Shown here piece after piece: positions 45,118 through 56,335 of a DNA stretch of 64,000 bases (the first letter of the stretch is position 1; every line of letters starts with the position of its first letter). A program made the translations under genes and the position numbers. This stretch comes from Coprinellus micaceus (taxonomy: Eukaryota > Basidiomycota > Agaricomycetes > Agaricales > Psathyrellaceae). The notes beneath the pieces are model-generated. The model saw nothing but the letters and a program-made list of their open reading frames with translations. It did not search any database and had not been told where the DNA came from. The stretch spans positions 2,294,001 to 2,358,000 of the forward strand of contig OX596342.1 of NCBI GenBank assembly GCA_951394405.1, read 5' to 3'.

Positions 45118-46409
45118 TCAGGCAGACCCAGAACCAGCGGGGATGGGCCTCTCGGCCTGAGGCGTGAGGCGAACGGCGTGCCTGCGGAAGTCGGAGTCGA
45201 AGTCGGGGTTGACAGAATGCACGACGAGACGGTTGTCCTGTTGAACCAGCGGTGAGTAATACAACGGGGAGTACGAGTTAGATGCGCACGTACCCAAACG
45301 GCGACGGTTCCAGGTTCATAACGAGCGCGAATCTGGAAGTCAGCACCCTTGGCGACGTGGTCGAAGAGGAACTTGAGCAAGAAGTCCGATTCCTCTTGTT
45401 TGAAGCCGACGATGTGGCGGGTGAAGCCCTCGTTGACGAATAGCGCCTTCTCTCCCGTCACAGGATGGACTCGGACGATCGGGTGCTCCGTCTCCACAGG
45501 CTCGCGACGAACAACACCGCCCTTCTCCCTCGAGAAGTTGGCCTGGTACACCGCCGAGTGCACGGCCTTCAGCCCCTCGAGGCGCTTCTGGAACTCGGGG
45601 GAAAGGCGGTTGTAAGCCTCGACTTGCGATGTGAAGAGGGTGTCGCCGCCGACGAGAGGAGGTTGGTCGAGGATGAAGAAGAAGGTAGTACAAGGGGGCT
45701 GCTTCTCGTAGGTCACGTCGGAGTGCCATTGGAGGCGGCTGAGGCGGTTGGCTCCGCGGTACTCTTTGAATTTGTCGTCCTTGCCGTCGCGATACACGAC
45801 GTGGAACTCGGGGTAGCCCTTGACATTCCCAGATGTGGGGTGGCGTTGGATAGGTCCGAAGTGTCTGATATTCGTAGGGCGTCAGAACGGGTGAGGGGGA
45901 GCGGAGTGTCTAGGACGTACTTGGCGATCTCAATCTGGCGGTCAAAGCCAATATCCTTGAAATCTTGGTCACGGAAAAGGAGGACTTTGCGCTCGGCGGT
46001 ATAGAGAGCCAGCTCGTCCAAGCCCTCCTTCGTCAGCTGGGAAAGCTGGACCCCGCGAATTTCAGTGCCGAGGTAGGGACTGATGTGGGACACTTTCGCG
46101 TTCTCATTCAGCAGGTTGGGCTTAGCGGGGTCAGCTCGCAAGCCGGCATCGGAGTGCTCTATGGGGACAATTATGAACGAGAGTGGAACGTTATATAAAA
46201 GAGGTCTACGCACCGAAGACCTCGAGAGGCGGCCACTTCTCCTCAGGGTCCCAGTGGGGAAGGTACTGGGGGTAAGATGGGCCAGCGTCCTCGGTCTTGA
46301 TCTCCTGGGGATTAGCGACAGCGCTGGCTGTCACCTTCAGCTGAGCGATGTTGCTTGCGACGTGGTCGACGGATTCGGATGACTTGATTTCGGATACGGA
46401 GGGGGCCAT
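45118..46409 (-). CDS. TauD/TfdA-type Fe(II)/2-oxoglutarate dioxygenase (sulfonate dioxygenase-like), 374 aa, four exons
   Basis: Exons run 46409-46214, 46158-45921, 45864-45294 and 45237-45118. Motifs are YLGTEIRGVQLSQL, VLLFRDQDF, KHFGPIQRHPTSG, the iron ligands H-x-D in LQWHSDVTYEKQP, the long middle region with GGDTLFTSQVEAYNRLSP, VRVHPVTGEKALFVN, the distal histidine in NRLVVHSVNPDF and the oxoglutarate arginine in RRHAVRLTPQAERP. This is the family of yeast Jlp1 and bacterial TauD, which release sulfite from taurine or alkyl sulfonates; the substrate here is not determinable. Length is typical (about 370-400). No secretion signal is seen. Confidence 0.93.
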
Positions 46410-46460
46410 TTCGAAAGACGAGAGGGGATGAGACGATGATCAACATGTCCCAAAACCCGC

Positions 46461-46470
46461 TGTATTTATG
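46461..46470 (-). promoter_or_regulatory. TATA-like box of the TauD-type gene
   Basis: On the minus strand it reads CATAAATACA, 52-61 bp upstream of the start codon at 46409. Confidence 0.4.
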
Positions 46471-47052
46471 GAGTCCCAGAGCCTGAGCGCAAACGCACGC
46501 GATTGTGCAATCCCAGAGGTTGAATTGCGCGATTTCGCCTTATTTCGTGAGAGGTGGCTTGGTTGCGCTTCTCTATGCAACGGATGACGACCCGACACAG
46601 GTCGATTGCAACTCCGGGGAACATTCCTCGTCACTGCCGGGAAAATGCAGAATAGAAGAGAATAGACCATCACCGCAGGAAACGAGGCCCCATGGCATGA
46701 TGGGAGTCGAGGCATCGGTTGGCTATCCGGGTGGCTGTGCCAACGGGCGTCTATTTCCGCTTCCTCGTCCGAGACGCGCTGGGATCCGACGCTCCCAAAC
46801 CCGGAAGGCACCAAAGCCTCCCTAAGAGGTCTTTGGTCATAGAACATAGTTACACCTACATATGCTTTAGAGCTAGGAAGTCTGGAGGGGACCGCAACTA
46901 TGGATTCTTACCGTCATGCACACTTGGTGAATAATATAAATAAATCGGTGCTTATCTATTTGAAGTGCGTGCCAATAGTACATAGCTGAGTAACCCAAGC
47001 GTTCTTGTAGAATGCAAATATTTGGCTTAACCTGAGACATGACAGCTTCGCA
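46471..47052. other. Intergenic, no gene recognised
   Basis: Lies between the TauD-type promoter and the 3' end of membrane-protein copy 2. The ORFs seen here have no domain signature. Confidence 0.4.
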
Positions 47053-48928
47053 CTAGTGACAACGACAAACGTAGCTATCCTCGGTCTGGCTCTGGGAGTC
47101 CAGTTCTTTTGGGAGGGGAGGGTTGATGTACAAAACAACGAATGCCACGAATACGATTGCTACACCAGAGCCAAGAAAGGTTCCGCCAATCCAAGCCTCC
47201 CACATGCGGCGAGACGCGTCCCCAAACACAATAACGATAACGTTATAAGCTGACTTCCTTCGCCCAAACACTGCGCTGTTGCAGTAGCAGTTGTCGTAGA
47301 AGTTGGTGAACTGGAAGAAGCAGGTGGCCACTATCCACATCGCGTTGAAAGCTGCCACCAGCTTCCCAAGCCTGCGCAATGCAATAGATATCCATCTACA
47401 TGCGCGCCTCGAGCGACATGCAGAGGCACGATGCGACAGGAGACTAGAAGCGAGGAGAGACATCCATGCAAAGGTGGACAACACGCCAAACAGGACGTAT
47501 GAGGCGGACCTGCATCCAAGACCTGTGCGAAATAGTTCAGCCGTGACCTGGTAAAGTAATTATGGATTTTTACCTGTGGTGGGGGTGAAGTAGACGATGA
47601 TAATGGCTGCCCAGGTCGTTCCCCACTGCAGGAATAGAGCGAACAAGGAGGCTATGACTATCCTAGACAATACGTCCGGCCCCCATTTGTCTCGTGGGGT
47701 GTCTCGTAGCAGGTCTTCCATGGTGCAGTACCTCGCTACTTGCCGTCGGTTCCCCGTCCGGTTTCGCACGTCCGGTTTTTCGTTGGGCTCAGTGAGTACC
47801 CATTGCGTATCGTGGTCGACGGATTCATGGCGTTCACAGCGAGTGGACGCGGCTTCAAAACATTGCAGGACTATTTCGACGCTCTGCACCCATGGCAAGA
47901 ATCGCGCGAAATTGTAGACGGGGGCTGTGTTTCTTTCGTCAATCCGGAGAGTGTCGTCTTCAAGTTCCACCAGAGCGAGATCGATGGCATGATGCTCGGA
48001 TAAATGCCGCGCGCGAACCACCTGGGCATCCGTTGCGACGTAGGCCAGTAGGTTGGCGCGCAGCATGGCGTTCCGGAGCCGCTCTTCATTGCATTTGGGG
48101 GAGACTAGGAGCCACCCGATGACTATGGGCAGAAGCCACATCCAAAGGGACGCTACAGCTTGACCACAGGTGCTGCGAACCCAGTCTGGGGAAAGGTCGC
48201 CGGTGAAAGAGTCGACGACCGTGAAGGCATAGGCAATAACGACCCATGCAATAGCCGTTACTGCGCTGATCGACCACGTATGCGGGTATTCCAGCCATTC
48301 AATGAGCTCCTTCCACCACTTGTCATTTTGGGGGAGGACAACCAGGGACGCGAGGAGGCCATCCACGTCTGATACTCGAATGGGCGCCTGCTGCAGGCTG
48401 CTGAGGGCCCTCACAGCGTTGCGGACATTGGGATAGGTGTATTTTGAAAAGCGCCGGGCGATCCATCGCCCATTCAGAATGGTGAGGGCAAGGGAGTATG
48501 CGGCGAGAGCAGGGGATCCGACGGTAAGAAGGACCGACTCGATGTTATCCAACCTGTCCTTGGGTCCGAACGGGAGTTGTGAGATCAGGGCCAACCACGG
48601 CAAAAGCCAGGAGCTGAACTCTCGCGAAAATGTTGACCAGTCGAACGGCTCGGGCCCTTCCCCGCACGCCTGGGTGCACAATTCGTATGTGAGTCCGGTT
48701 GCGTTTTGCACGTCGTTGAGGATGTTTCCCTCATTGTCGGTAGCGCCAATCCTCCCCGTTCCCCAGTCTCCGCTTTGAACGCCCTTGAGGCACTGGTCGA
48801 AGTCAACACCATAAGTGGTGGTGGTTGCTAGTGCAAAGACAAGGACAATGAGAAGCAATCCTACTCGGAAGACAGACCGTCAGTGGTCACCTCTCATTTA
48901 TAGTGCATTGATGTGGAAGCTCACGCAT
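47053..48928 (-). CDS. Multi-pass membrane protein with signal peptide, paralogue copy 2, 586 aa, three exons
   Basis: Exons run 48928-48925, 48860-47574 and 47522-47053. As in copy 1, exon 1 is four bases (ATG plus one), and splicing yields a signal peptide starting MRLLLIVLVFALA. The two copies share the cysteine ectodomain (QCLKGVQSGDWG, CTQACGEG), FSSWLLPWLALISQLPFG, KDRLDNIESVLLTVGSP, KYTYPNVRNAVRALSSLQQ, HTWSISAVTAIAWVVIAY, the loop with ESVDHDTQWVL, GLGCRSASYVLFGVLST and KLVAAFNAMWIVATCFF. About eight membrane segments are predicted by eye. Copy 2 ends with a longer polar, cysteine-containing tail. Both intron positions match copy 1, so the pair arose by duplication of a spliced gene, not by retroposition. 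Function is unknown. Confidence 0.8.
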
Positions 48929-49351
48929 CTGGTAGGCGGGTCGAAAGTCCGGTCCCAATACGATGGACAACTCGAGAGTTCAGGGTGTGGGTTCTTGCCA
49001 GGCAGTTCTCGCTAAGGGAAAGCGAGAATATAAAAGCGCTGTCCAGGCTTTACAGCACTCAGGAGCATTCTGAGTGTCGGTCGGGCTCCTACAAGTACGG
49101 AACACAACAATGGATACCTCGCTAGGCAACGAGTAATGGCTGTGAACAGCGACTCTGCGTTTACCCTACCCGGATACCAAATTTCCGCAAAGGAGTGCAG
49201 AGGCACAGGGCGCGAAATGCCGTCACCCAGGTAACTCCCTGAGATATGTTCGCCGCTCTTACGGGGAACAGATAAAGGTGTGGTTGGAGTATACATCAAT
49301 TGGGAAGTGTGGTTGGACAGGGTTGGACAGATAGATACGTGTAACACCTTC
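48929..49351. other. Intergenic between membrane-protein copy 2 and the aldehyde dehydrogenase
   Basis: A TATAAAA string occurs on the plus strand at about 49029-49035, but no plus-strand gene follows. On the minus strand the same bases form a weak AT-rich promoter candidate for copy 2. Confidence 0.35.
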
Positions 49352-51732
49352 TCACAGCTTGATCCCAATGTTAATTTGCACCGCTTTAGCTTGAGTATAC
49401 CTAGTAGGTCAATGCGTTAGCACTGTACTCTCACTGCGAAATAGACTCGGAGAACCAACGTACGTATCGATTGCGTATTCCCCGAGTTCTCGACCGATTC
49501 CTGACTGCTTGTACCCACCGAAGGGAACACCGTTCTCAACGGCGTTAGCGCAGTTGACCTGCACACCAGTTCAAATGAATGAATGCTCAAGTCAAAGCCA
49601 ACAGAACGAGTGTGGTGCGTACCGAAATACTACCAGCCTCGACGGCGTGAGCAACCCGAATGGCCCTACTGGTGTTCTCCGTAAAGATGTGTGCTGCTAA
49701 ACCATAGACGGTGTCATTCGCGAGCTCGATAGCTTCTTCTTCTGTCTTGAACTTGATGATGACACCAACAGGGCCAAAGATCTCCTCCTTGACGATCTTC
49801 ATATCGGGGCTAACGTCAGTGAAGACGGTAGGGTGGATGAAGTAACCCTTGTCCCCCAATCGTCCGCCACCTACCAAGAGGCGGGCACCTTGTTCCTTTC
49901 CCGACTCAACGTAGCCTAGGACACGCTGTTTAAAGAGCGACCGAGAGTGAAAAGGCCGAATAGAGGAAGGCTAGAAAGAACAGCTTACGTCAAATTGAAC
50001 CTTCGAAACTTGAGGCCCATGTTGGGTACCCGGGGAGAACGGGTCACCAGCTTTCTCTGCCAAAGCCTTGGCAGTGGCGGTAAAGGCCGCCAAAACTTGA
50101 TCATGGACACCCTCCTGGACAAAGATGCGGGATCCCGCCGAACAGACCTGACCCATGTTGAAGCTGGAGGTACCATCAGTATGTGACGTGCATTGAGGGC
50201 TTTGCTGCCACTCACAAGATACCATTAGTCGCCCACTTCACCGCTTGGTCGATGTTTGCGTCGTCGAAGATTATTGTAGGACTTTTCCCACCAAGCTCGA
50301 GGGTGACGTCCTTCAGGTTGGTTTCCGCAGCAGCCTTCAAGATCTTTCGTCCAGTGAGAGTGCTTCCGGTAAAGGCAACCTTGTCGATATTGGGATGCTC
50401 TGCGATGGCCTGACCGACCGTCGAACCTATTAATCACTGTCACGATCGCACTTTGGCTACGAATACTAGCGAACACTCACCGTATCCATTGACGATGTTG
50501 AAAGAACCAGGAGGGAAGCCCGCTTCTGTGACAAATTCGGCGAGCTTCAAGGCTGTTAGAGGCGTAATTTCCGAGGGCTACACGAGGGAACGTTAACAAC
50601 TGAACTCGTGAATTTATTGACAAAGCCGACGCCGTACCTTGAGGACGATGGCATTGCCGGTAGCGAGAGCAGGGCCAATCTTCCAAGATGCCATGGACTG
50701 AATTTGGAAATATATCAATGGGATGTCGAAGGAACTCGAGGTTGAGACTGACCAGAGGGAAGTTCCAGGGAATGATTTGGCCCTTCAAAGGATATCAGAG
50801 ACTCAGCTGCACCATAAGGAAACAAAAATATTACATACAACGACACCGTAGGGTTCGTGCCTGGTATACGCGAACTTGGTTTCATTCGTCTGCAAACCCC
50901 GTGAGTCTTACAACCGTGCTGAGAGCCTCACTTCGGCTTACCTCGATGGTCTTGCCGTGGACCTTGTCGGCCCATCCAGCAAAGTACCGAAGTGTGTTGA
51001 TGGTACCTGCGATATCGACGTACTTGGCCATCCCAAAAACTTTGCCTTCGCACCATGTCAGATCACCAGGCATCAAGAGCAAGAGGGGCCTGTGACCGAC
51101 CTGTATTTAAAGTCTCGAGAGCAGTGAACATATCCGCATTCTTCTCAATCAAATCCGCAAGCTTCTCAAGCGCCCGTCCACGGTCTCGGCCAGCTGTCTT
51201 CAACCCCCACTTCGTTTTGAACGCCTAGAATAGACGAAGATTGTTAGCCTTTCACACTTGCGTCACACCCGGAAATCGAAGGCAATTGGTCAATGTGATT
51301 TTGCCGAATATAACGAACTCTTCACAAGTCGTGGATTGTTACACACCTGCTTCGCGGCTTGAACGGCTTTGTCCACGTCAGCCTTGCTTCCTCCAGCAAC
51401 CTTTGTGATGACTTCTCCCGTGGCTTAGGAAGACATAACAAGGTGAGGCTATGAGGTTTATATCCGCCTCCGGCCGGAGAAGCTTACCCGGGTTATACAC
51501 ACTGGCGATCAGGGGGTGAGCGCAGAATCTTTCGTACGCATGTGAAGGCAGCGACGTACTCGATGAGCTCGCCTTCGACGGGATCTACCCATTCGCCACC
51601 GATGAAGAGCCTGAGTTGACATTCCGATCAGCGCAAGCCAATCTCGAGTGAGATGAACTCGTACCCAGTGTTCACAGTGACATCTCCTTTGAAGGAGGGC
51701 GTATCGAATGTATAAGTGAAGGTACCAGGCAT
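49352..51732 (-). CDS. NAD(P)-dependent aldehyde dehydrogenase, 502 aa, fifteen exons
   Basis: Exons run 51732-51665, 51610-51560, 51501-51488, 51423-51347, 51224-51101, 51045-50942, 50889-50839, 50782-50753, 50697-50638, 50577-50481, 50426-50216, 50163-49989, 49925-49623, 49558-49464 and 49400-49352. Every junction is GT-AG and phases add up. Domain order is FIGGEW at the start, the NAD-binding Rossmann region ([23 protein letters not shown]), the general-base glutamate in TLELGGKSP, the nucleophile in [10 protein letters not shown], and [14 protein letters not shown], ending [15 protein letters not shown]. Length equals cytosolic ALDH (about 500). The enzyme oxidises aldehydes to acids. Exon 3 has only 14 nt. 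A TATA box lies about 70 bp upstream, and a transposable element has inserted 104 bp upstream of the start codon. Confidence 0.95.
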
Positions 51733-51796
51733 GATTTTTTTGAGATGAACGAAAACGAGGGAACGGAACTGAGGGCGTCATTTGGTATATCATGTC

Positions 51797-51806
51797 CCTT
51801 ATATAC
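51797..51806 (-). promoter_or_regulatory. TATA box of the aldehyde dehydrogenase gene
   Basis: On the minus strand it reads GTATATAAGG, 65-74 bp upstream of the start codon at 51732 and about 30 bp from the edge of the inserted element. Confidence 0.6.
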
Positions 51807-51828
51807 GCGGGTTGGCGGCTTACTAAGA

Positions 51829-51836
51829 AGGTAGAG
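51829..51836. repeat. Left 8-bp target duplication of the 637-bp element
   Basis: AGGTAGAG, repeated exactly at 52474-52481. Confidence 0.8.
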
Positions 51837-52473
51837 AAGACCCCCGACATCCCACCCAAATGCCTCTGTAAAAATCGCCGGTTTTGGGCTATTTTTATCC
51901 GGACATTTGCAGAGGCCCCCCCGAGAGTGCCATGTTTATCCGGACACTGGAAAAGGCCTGAAAATCGCCAGAATATTCGTTTTTTTGCTGCGCTGTGCGC
52001 TTTAGGCCGCATTTGAACGCGTTTAATACATCGCTGGCCAGTCTGAGGGTGTACTTTGTTGAAGAACCTAGCGGAAGCAACGATTATCCTCCCAAGACGA
52101 CGTGTCAAGTGGGCGCTTACCAAATTTGGGCGCGTGGTGGCTCGGAAACCATCCAGATTCAGCTCCAAATCGCCTCAGGTGCGGCACACAAGCTGGCCTC
52201 AAATGGTCTGGAAGTGGGTGAAAACCTGTAAACACTGCCAGTGCTTGGCCGGCACTCAGCTATATACCGGCTCGGGCGGCTGGCAGGCGTGGGTTTCTAT
52301 CCGGACGGGAAGAGACCCATCGCTATGACCCCCATTTTTATCCAGACGCTGGTGCCAGGCGTCAGGCCAAATCCGAGGCGTTTTTATCCGGACAGGCTAA
52401 AGGCAGTTCGTCAATTTGGGGCCGTTTTTATCCGGACTTTACAGAGGCATTTGGGTGGGATGTCGGGGGTCCT
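51837..52473. mobile_element. Non-autonomous DNA transposon (MITE-like), 637 bp, 36-bp inverted repeats
   Basis: The ends are AAGACCCCCGACATCCC... and its complement, with one mismatch in 36 bp, flanked by the 8-bp duplication AGGTAGAG. Internal sequence carries no transposase and contains six direct copies of a TTTTTATCCGGAC motif. An 8-bp duplication fits hAT-like or KDZ-like enzymes. The ends differ from those of the KDZ element in this window, so that transposase is not an obvious partner. Confidence 0.85.
51892..52437 (+). repeat. Six direct copies of a TTTTTATCCGGAC motif inside the 637-bp element
   Basis: Copies start at 51892, 51935 (shorter), 52294 (one change), 52335 (one change), 52381 and 52425, all in the same orientation. 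They cluster near both ends, like subterminal transposase-binding repeats. Confidence 0.75.
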
Positions 52474-52481
52474 AGGTAGAG
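52474..52481. repeat. Right 8-bp target duplication of the 637-bp element
   Basis: AGGTAGAG, identical to 51829-51836. Confidence 0.8.
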
Positions 52482-52498
52482 TGAAGGATAATTGGGAT

Positions 52499-52550
52499 AC
52501 ACACACACACACACACACACACACAGAACGTCACTGTGCGTGTGTGTGTG
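52499..52550. repeat. Microsatellite: (AC)13 followed by a (GT) run
   Basis: An AC repeat at 52499-52524 and a TG repeat at 52541-52550 are self-complementary and could fold into a hairpin. The array begins 18 bp beyond the MITE duplication. Confidence 0.9.
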
Positions 52551-53131
52551 TATGCGTTTCTAAATTGGAATCGGCCACTCACGTGTCAGGTCGTCAGGTC
52601 CGTGCGTCGGGCTGTCGCATGTCTCCTCCTTTCCCTTTGTTGGTCGGTCGGTAAGTACAGCTACCTGCGGGGGAGGTCTATGTTCAATGCTGGTGACCGC
52701 GATATGTGCTGTCGATCTCTGATGGGCTTCTACCCACAATCCCATGGGCATCGGGTGTGGGTGTGTGTGGGTGTGCGTCGTTTTCAAATTCTAAGGACAG
52801 CAAAGCGGCCAACGGTGACCACTGCCCCCCAGATTGATTGCGAGGGGATCCGACCTCATCAACCTGGTACCCAAATGCAGGCGTGAAGGTAGGATTGTTG
52901 AGGAACTGGGGTATGTTAAGCTACTTGGCGTGGAGCAGGGATGGTATTAGTACGGCACAGTGTTAGCTGGAAGCAGGCGTATTATACAACTGCGAAATGG
53001 AAACCTGGTCAGTCTCAGTAAGCAATGACCGAAGTGTAATGCACTCACCGAGGGCGAATTAGATGACTAAATGATACATATATAATCTACATCTCTAGAT
53101 AGAACCAAGGGAAGGGAAAGCGCTCCCCTAT
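52551..53131. other. Intergenic, no gene recognised
   Basis: The 3' side of the Mrh4-like gene, with one more GT-rich stretch near 52757-52777. Confidence 0.4.
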
Positions 53132-55301
53132 CTATGCAAGCGCCCGCACGCGCTCCTTGACCTCCCGGCCCCTCTCACTACCGCGCCCCTTGGTCTTTCC
53201 AAAGATGACGACACGTCCCGCCTGACCAGCCCTCCCAGAGCGACCAGCACGGTGAAGGAAGTCAATCATATTTCTAGGCTCGTCCACAATGAAGACGTGC
53301 TTGATGGAAGGGTCGAAGTCTAAGCCTCGCGATAGAAGAGAGGTTGTAATCATGACATGGGGTTCTTGTGAAGGGTCGGAAAGCATGTTGGGGTTTGACC
53401 GGGTGATAACGGGAGTCTGAGGTTCTGTTGACGCCGAGGGTGACGATGATTTTGACGACCTTAGAGGTCGCATGAACCCATCGAGGTGCTTGTTCGATCC
53501 TCGTTTCCTGTCCTCCCCATTACTCGTCAAAGCAACGTTCTTGATCCCCTTCTCGGAAAGGAACGCGCTTAGGTCGACAACCTTGTTGCTCTTGTTGCAG
53601 AAAATGAGGACCTTCGAGAGAGAAGTCACAGGTGTCGGTGAGGTGGCTACCGAAAGGGCATCTTCTGCCCAGACTTTACGAATCCGCTTTTCGATATCCG
53701 CGTTCTTGTTGCCGCCGGTCCAACCGACGTACTCCGTCTGCAGAGTTTTGGGTAGATGGTGGAGGCGGGGAGAGGCGAGACGGATCAGCCGGGGGTGATA
53801 AGCGTCGAGGTATTTCGCCATTTCAGTCGGAATGGTGGCGCTCGTCAAGACGAGGTGGAAGGGGTATTCGATCTCCTTGCTCTCAGGAAGCTGAGTGGTG
53901 GGAGAGGCGGGGAAAGTTTCAAGTTCAACGGGCTGGCCACGGGCAGCACTAATGTCTGCCAGGAGCGACCGAGTCACTTCCTGGAAGTCAGGGTCTAACG
54001 AGGGCTTCAGAAACACAACCCGCGTCCAGAGAACGTGGTGTACTTACCGAGAAGGACGTCAGCTTCGTCGACGACCACCCATTCGACGTTCTCGAGGCCA
54101 AGTTCGGGTTTGGATCTCCACTTTCCAGCCCCAGGCATTTTGTCTCGACCCCTCCTTAGCGACTTGGGGTCAGACTGTTCGCCCTCCTCCATATCCCTCC
54201 GGTCCCACCCTCGCCCTCTGAGCATCTCCATCACCTTCATCGGCGTCCCCACCAACACGTCCACGGGATGACTATCCTTGGAAATTGAGACCTCGCCGTT
54301 ACCGCCCGACATGATACTTTCCATCTGGCCTGCCATTTCGCTCGCAGAGACGTCGCGAGCCTTGCCGCTGCTCGTGTTTGCCCTACTCGCACACAGAACC
54401 CGCAGCTTCTCGTCGTGCGAGAGCTGCTTTGCGAATCCTGCGAGCTGTCGAGAAAGTTCGTGGGTTGGTGCTAGAACAATACCGCGTGGGTTTAGAGGTC
54501 GGGTTGACGGTTTTCGTGGTGCATTCGATTGCTCGAGTTGCTTGATATTTTGCAGGAGAGGGAGGAGGTAGGCAATAGACTTGCCAGAACCGGTTTCCGA
54601 CGCAAGCAAGAACTGGCTCCACTCAAATGCGGGATTCTCGTCGAGGAGCCATTTTAAGCTCAGGGATTGAATTGGCGTTGGTCGGGCATCGGGCCCAAGC
54701 ATGTCCTTGAGTGCAGAGAGGAACCCAGGACGTAATGGTGGCGAGTTGAAACGGCCTGGGGCACCCTTCAGTGTCGCTGCGATCTCGGTGGACCCTCCAG
54801 TCGTGACGAGAGCAGGTGGTTTGTGGAATTCGTCGGACTCAGAGGTCGCATCGAAGTTCAAATTGTCCCTCTTCCTCCATACCGGCGCCTGCTCTGGCGC
54901 GCTGTCGGTCTTCGCGCTGACATCCGGTGCCCATGTCGCCCGCCCAAGGTCTTTCTCCTTCCGCACCACCTTGTCTCTCCGCTGTATCCTATGTTCTTGC
55001 CGCTCCTTCCTAATAGGTTCCCAGTCGACGACCGCCTCGCCACGGTGAGGAGGGGTTCCACGCTCGAATTTCTGAGCCGGGGCGACTTCTAGTCTTCCAC
55101 GGCTCTGGGCAGGTTTCAAGGTCTTGGCCAAGCGGTTGTTTGGCTTGAAAGCCTGGCCACCTATATTTCTGGTCAGTTCGCCATCGAGAATAAGTTGCTT
55201 CGACACTGACGTTGAGCACTCGCTGATGAGTGGAAGCTCGCCAGGAGCCCGTTATTTCCTATTCGGAGACATGTATTGCGAGATGTAAATAGAAATGCCA
55301 T
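53132..55301 (-). CDS. MRH4: DEAD-box RNA helicase, mitochondrial Mrh4-like, 688 aa, three exons
   Basis: Exons run 55301-55211, 55160-54048 and 53994-53132, all in phase. Exon 1 encodes a mitochondrial-type presequence (MAFLFTSRNTCLRIG...ASFHSSASAQ: hydrophobic, Arg/Ser-rich, no acids). Helicase motifs in order are the Q motif with RPTPIQ, motif I ASETGSGKS, Ia APTHELSRQ, Ib VGTPMKV, II VDEAD, III TSATIP, IV VLIFCNKSNK, V SRGLDFD and VI HRAGRSGRAG. The junction of exons 2 and 3 gives VDEADVLLDPDFQEVTR, characteristic of Mrh4, which helps assemble the large mitochondrial ribosomal subunit. Two inserts (~300-340 and 530-570) are low-complexity. An apparent acceptor nine bases upstream of the chosen one would break the frame. 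Confidence 0.92.
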
Positions 55302-56330
55302 GCAATTTCAATGTCGGTGGTGGTGGATATTGACCAAGTCACTGTGGTCAGGCCTGGCGCCCACGACGACCACGCGAAAATGCAGGGTCCCGTGACTTTC
55401 ACGTGCCTTAATTGACGTCGCGATGCCTGAGCGCGTCGTGGGCACCTCGGGCACGAGAGCGGGCTTTTCCTGTTCTGGAAGGTGCACTGCGGCTATAGCA
55501 GCACTGTGCTTGAATCAACTCGTTTGGGTCGAGGCGACACTCAGAGAATCTTGTTTTTGGCCTCGGGGGGCAGCCCTATTACATCTCACGCCTCATAAGC
55601 GCCCGAGTTCCAGCACCCACTTTACTCGTAATCTGTCCCATTACAGATTTCTCGGTACACAATTACCTACTGTGGTGTATAGGAACTCTTCGCTATACTA
55701 GCCACCGGCAGCATGTTCCTCGTCGGTTCCAATTTTTCTCGGTTCCCGACCTGTCCAGGAATGAGCTCGACAGGAGGAAATGAAGTTATGGACTGCACAC
55801 ACATGGGCAGCTTCAATTGAGGCATCAGATATACTTTGAATAAGTACAGCGCGTCGACCTTCACCTTGCTTTTGATTGCCTCGTCAATAGCAAGCAGGAT
55901 CCGCAGTGTCCTCATTCCGTTCTCTCACTCAGCCACCTTCAATGTGCTATCGGCGCCTTGAAGAACTGAATAGTGGACTCGTGCCCTGTGGGGTTTTCGC
56001 GGTGTGCTCGCCAATATACACCAATATGAGACGGCGCTCCGTGCCCAATACAGCCGGGCCTTGGCTCCCTTTTGCTTTCCTCGCGAATACGTACTTTCTA
56101 TTGGCCCACTGTCTCGTTTTCTAGTCGAGTTGGTATCGCTCTCCACGGGTGGTGTCTCAAGAACCTTATGTTCCTGCACGACGATCAAACTGCTCTGTTA
56201 CGAGGCGGGAGAATGCATTATTACAGGGCACAGCGGCGCTGATACGCCGCAGTCCTAAAACTACAATAGGCGACAATAGGTAACGAATGTGAATAGCAGA
56301 ACAGACACGGGCGTTCCTCTGGACATGGCT
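55302..56330. other. Intergenic, no gene recognised
   Basis: Upstream region of the Mrh4-like gene. Short ORFs only. Confidence 0.4.
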
Positions 56331-56335
56331 ACGAT

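Noticed and set aside
52499..52550. AC/GT array as part of the MITE
   Set aside because: It lies outside the 8-bp target duplication, so it belongs to the flanking DNA and not to the element.
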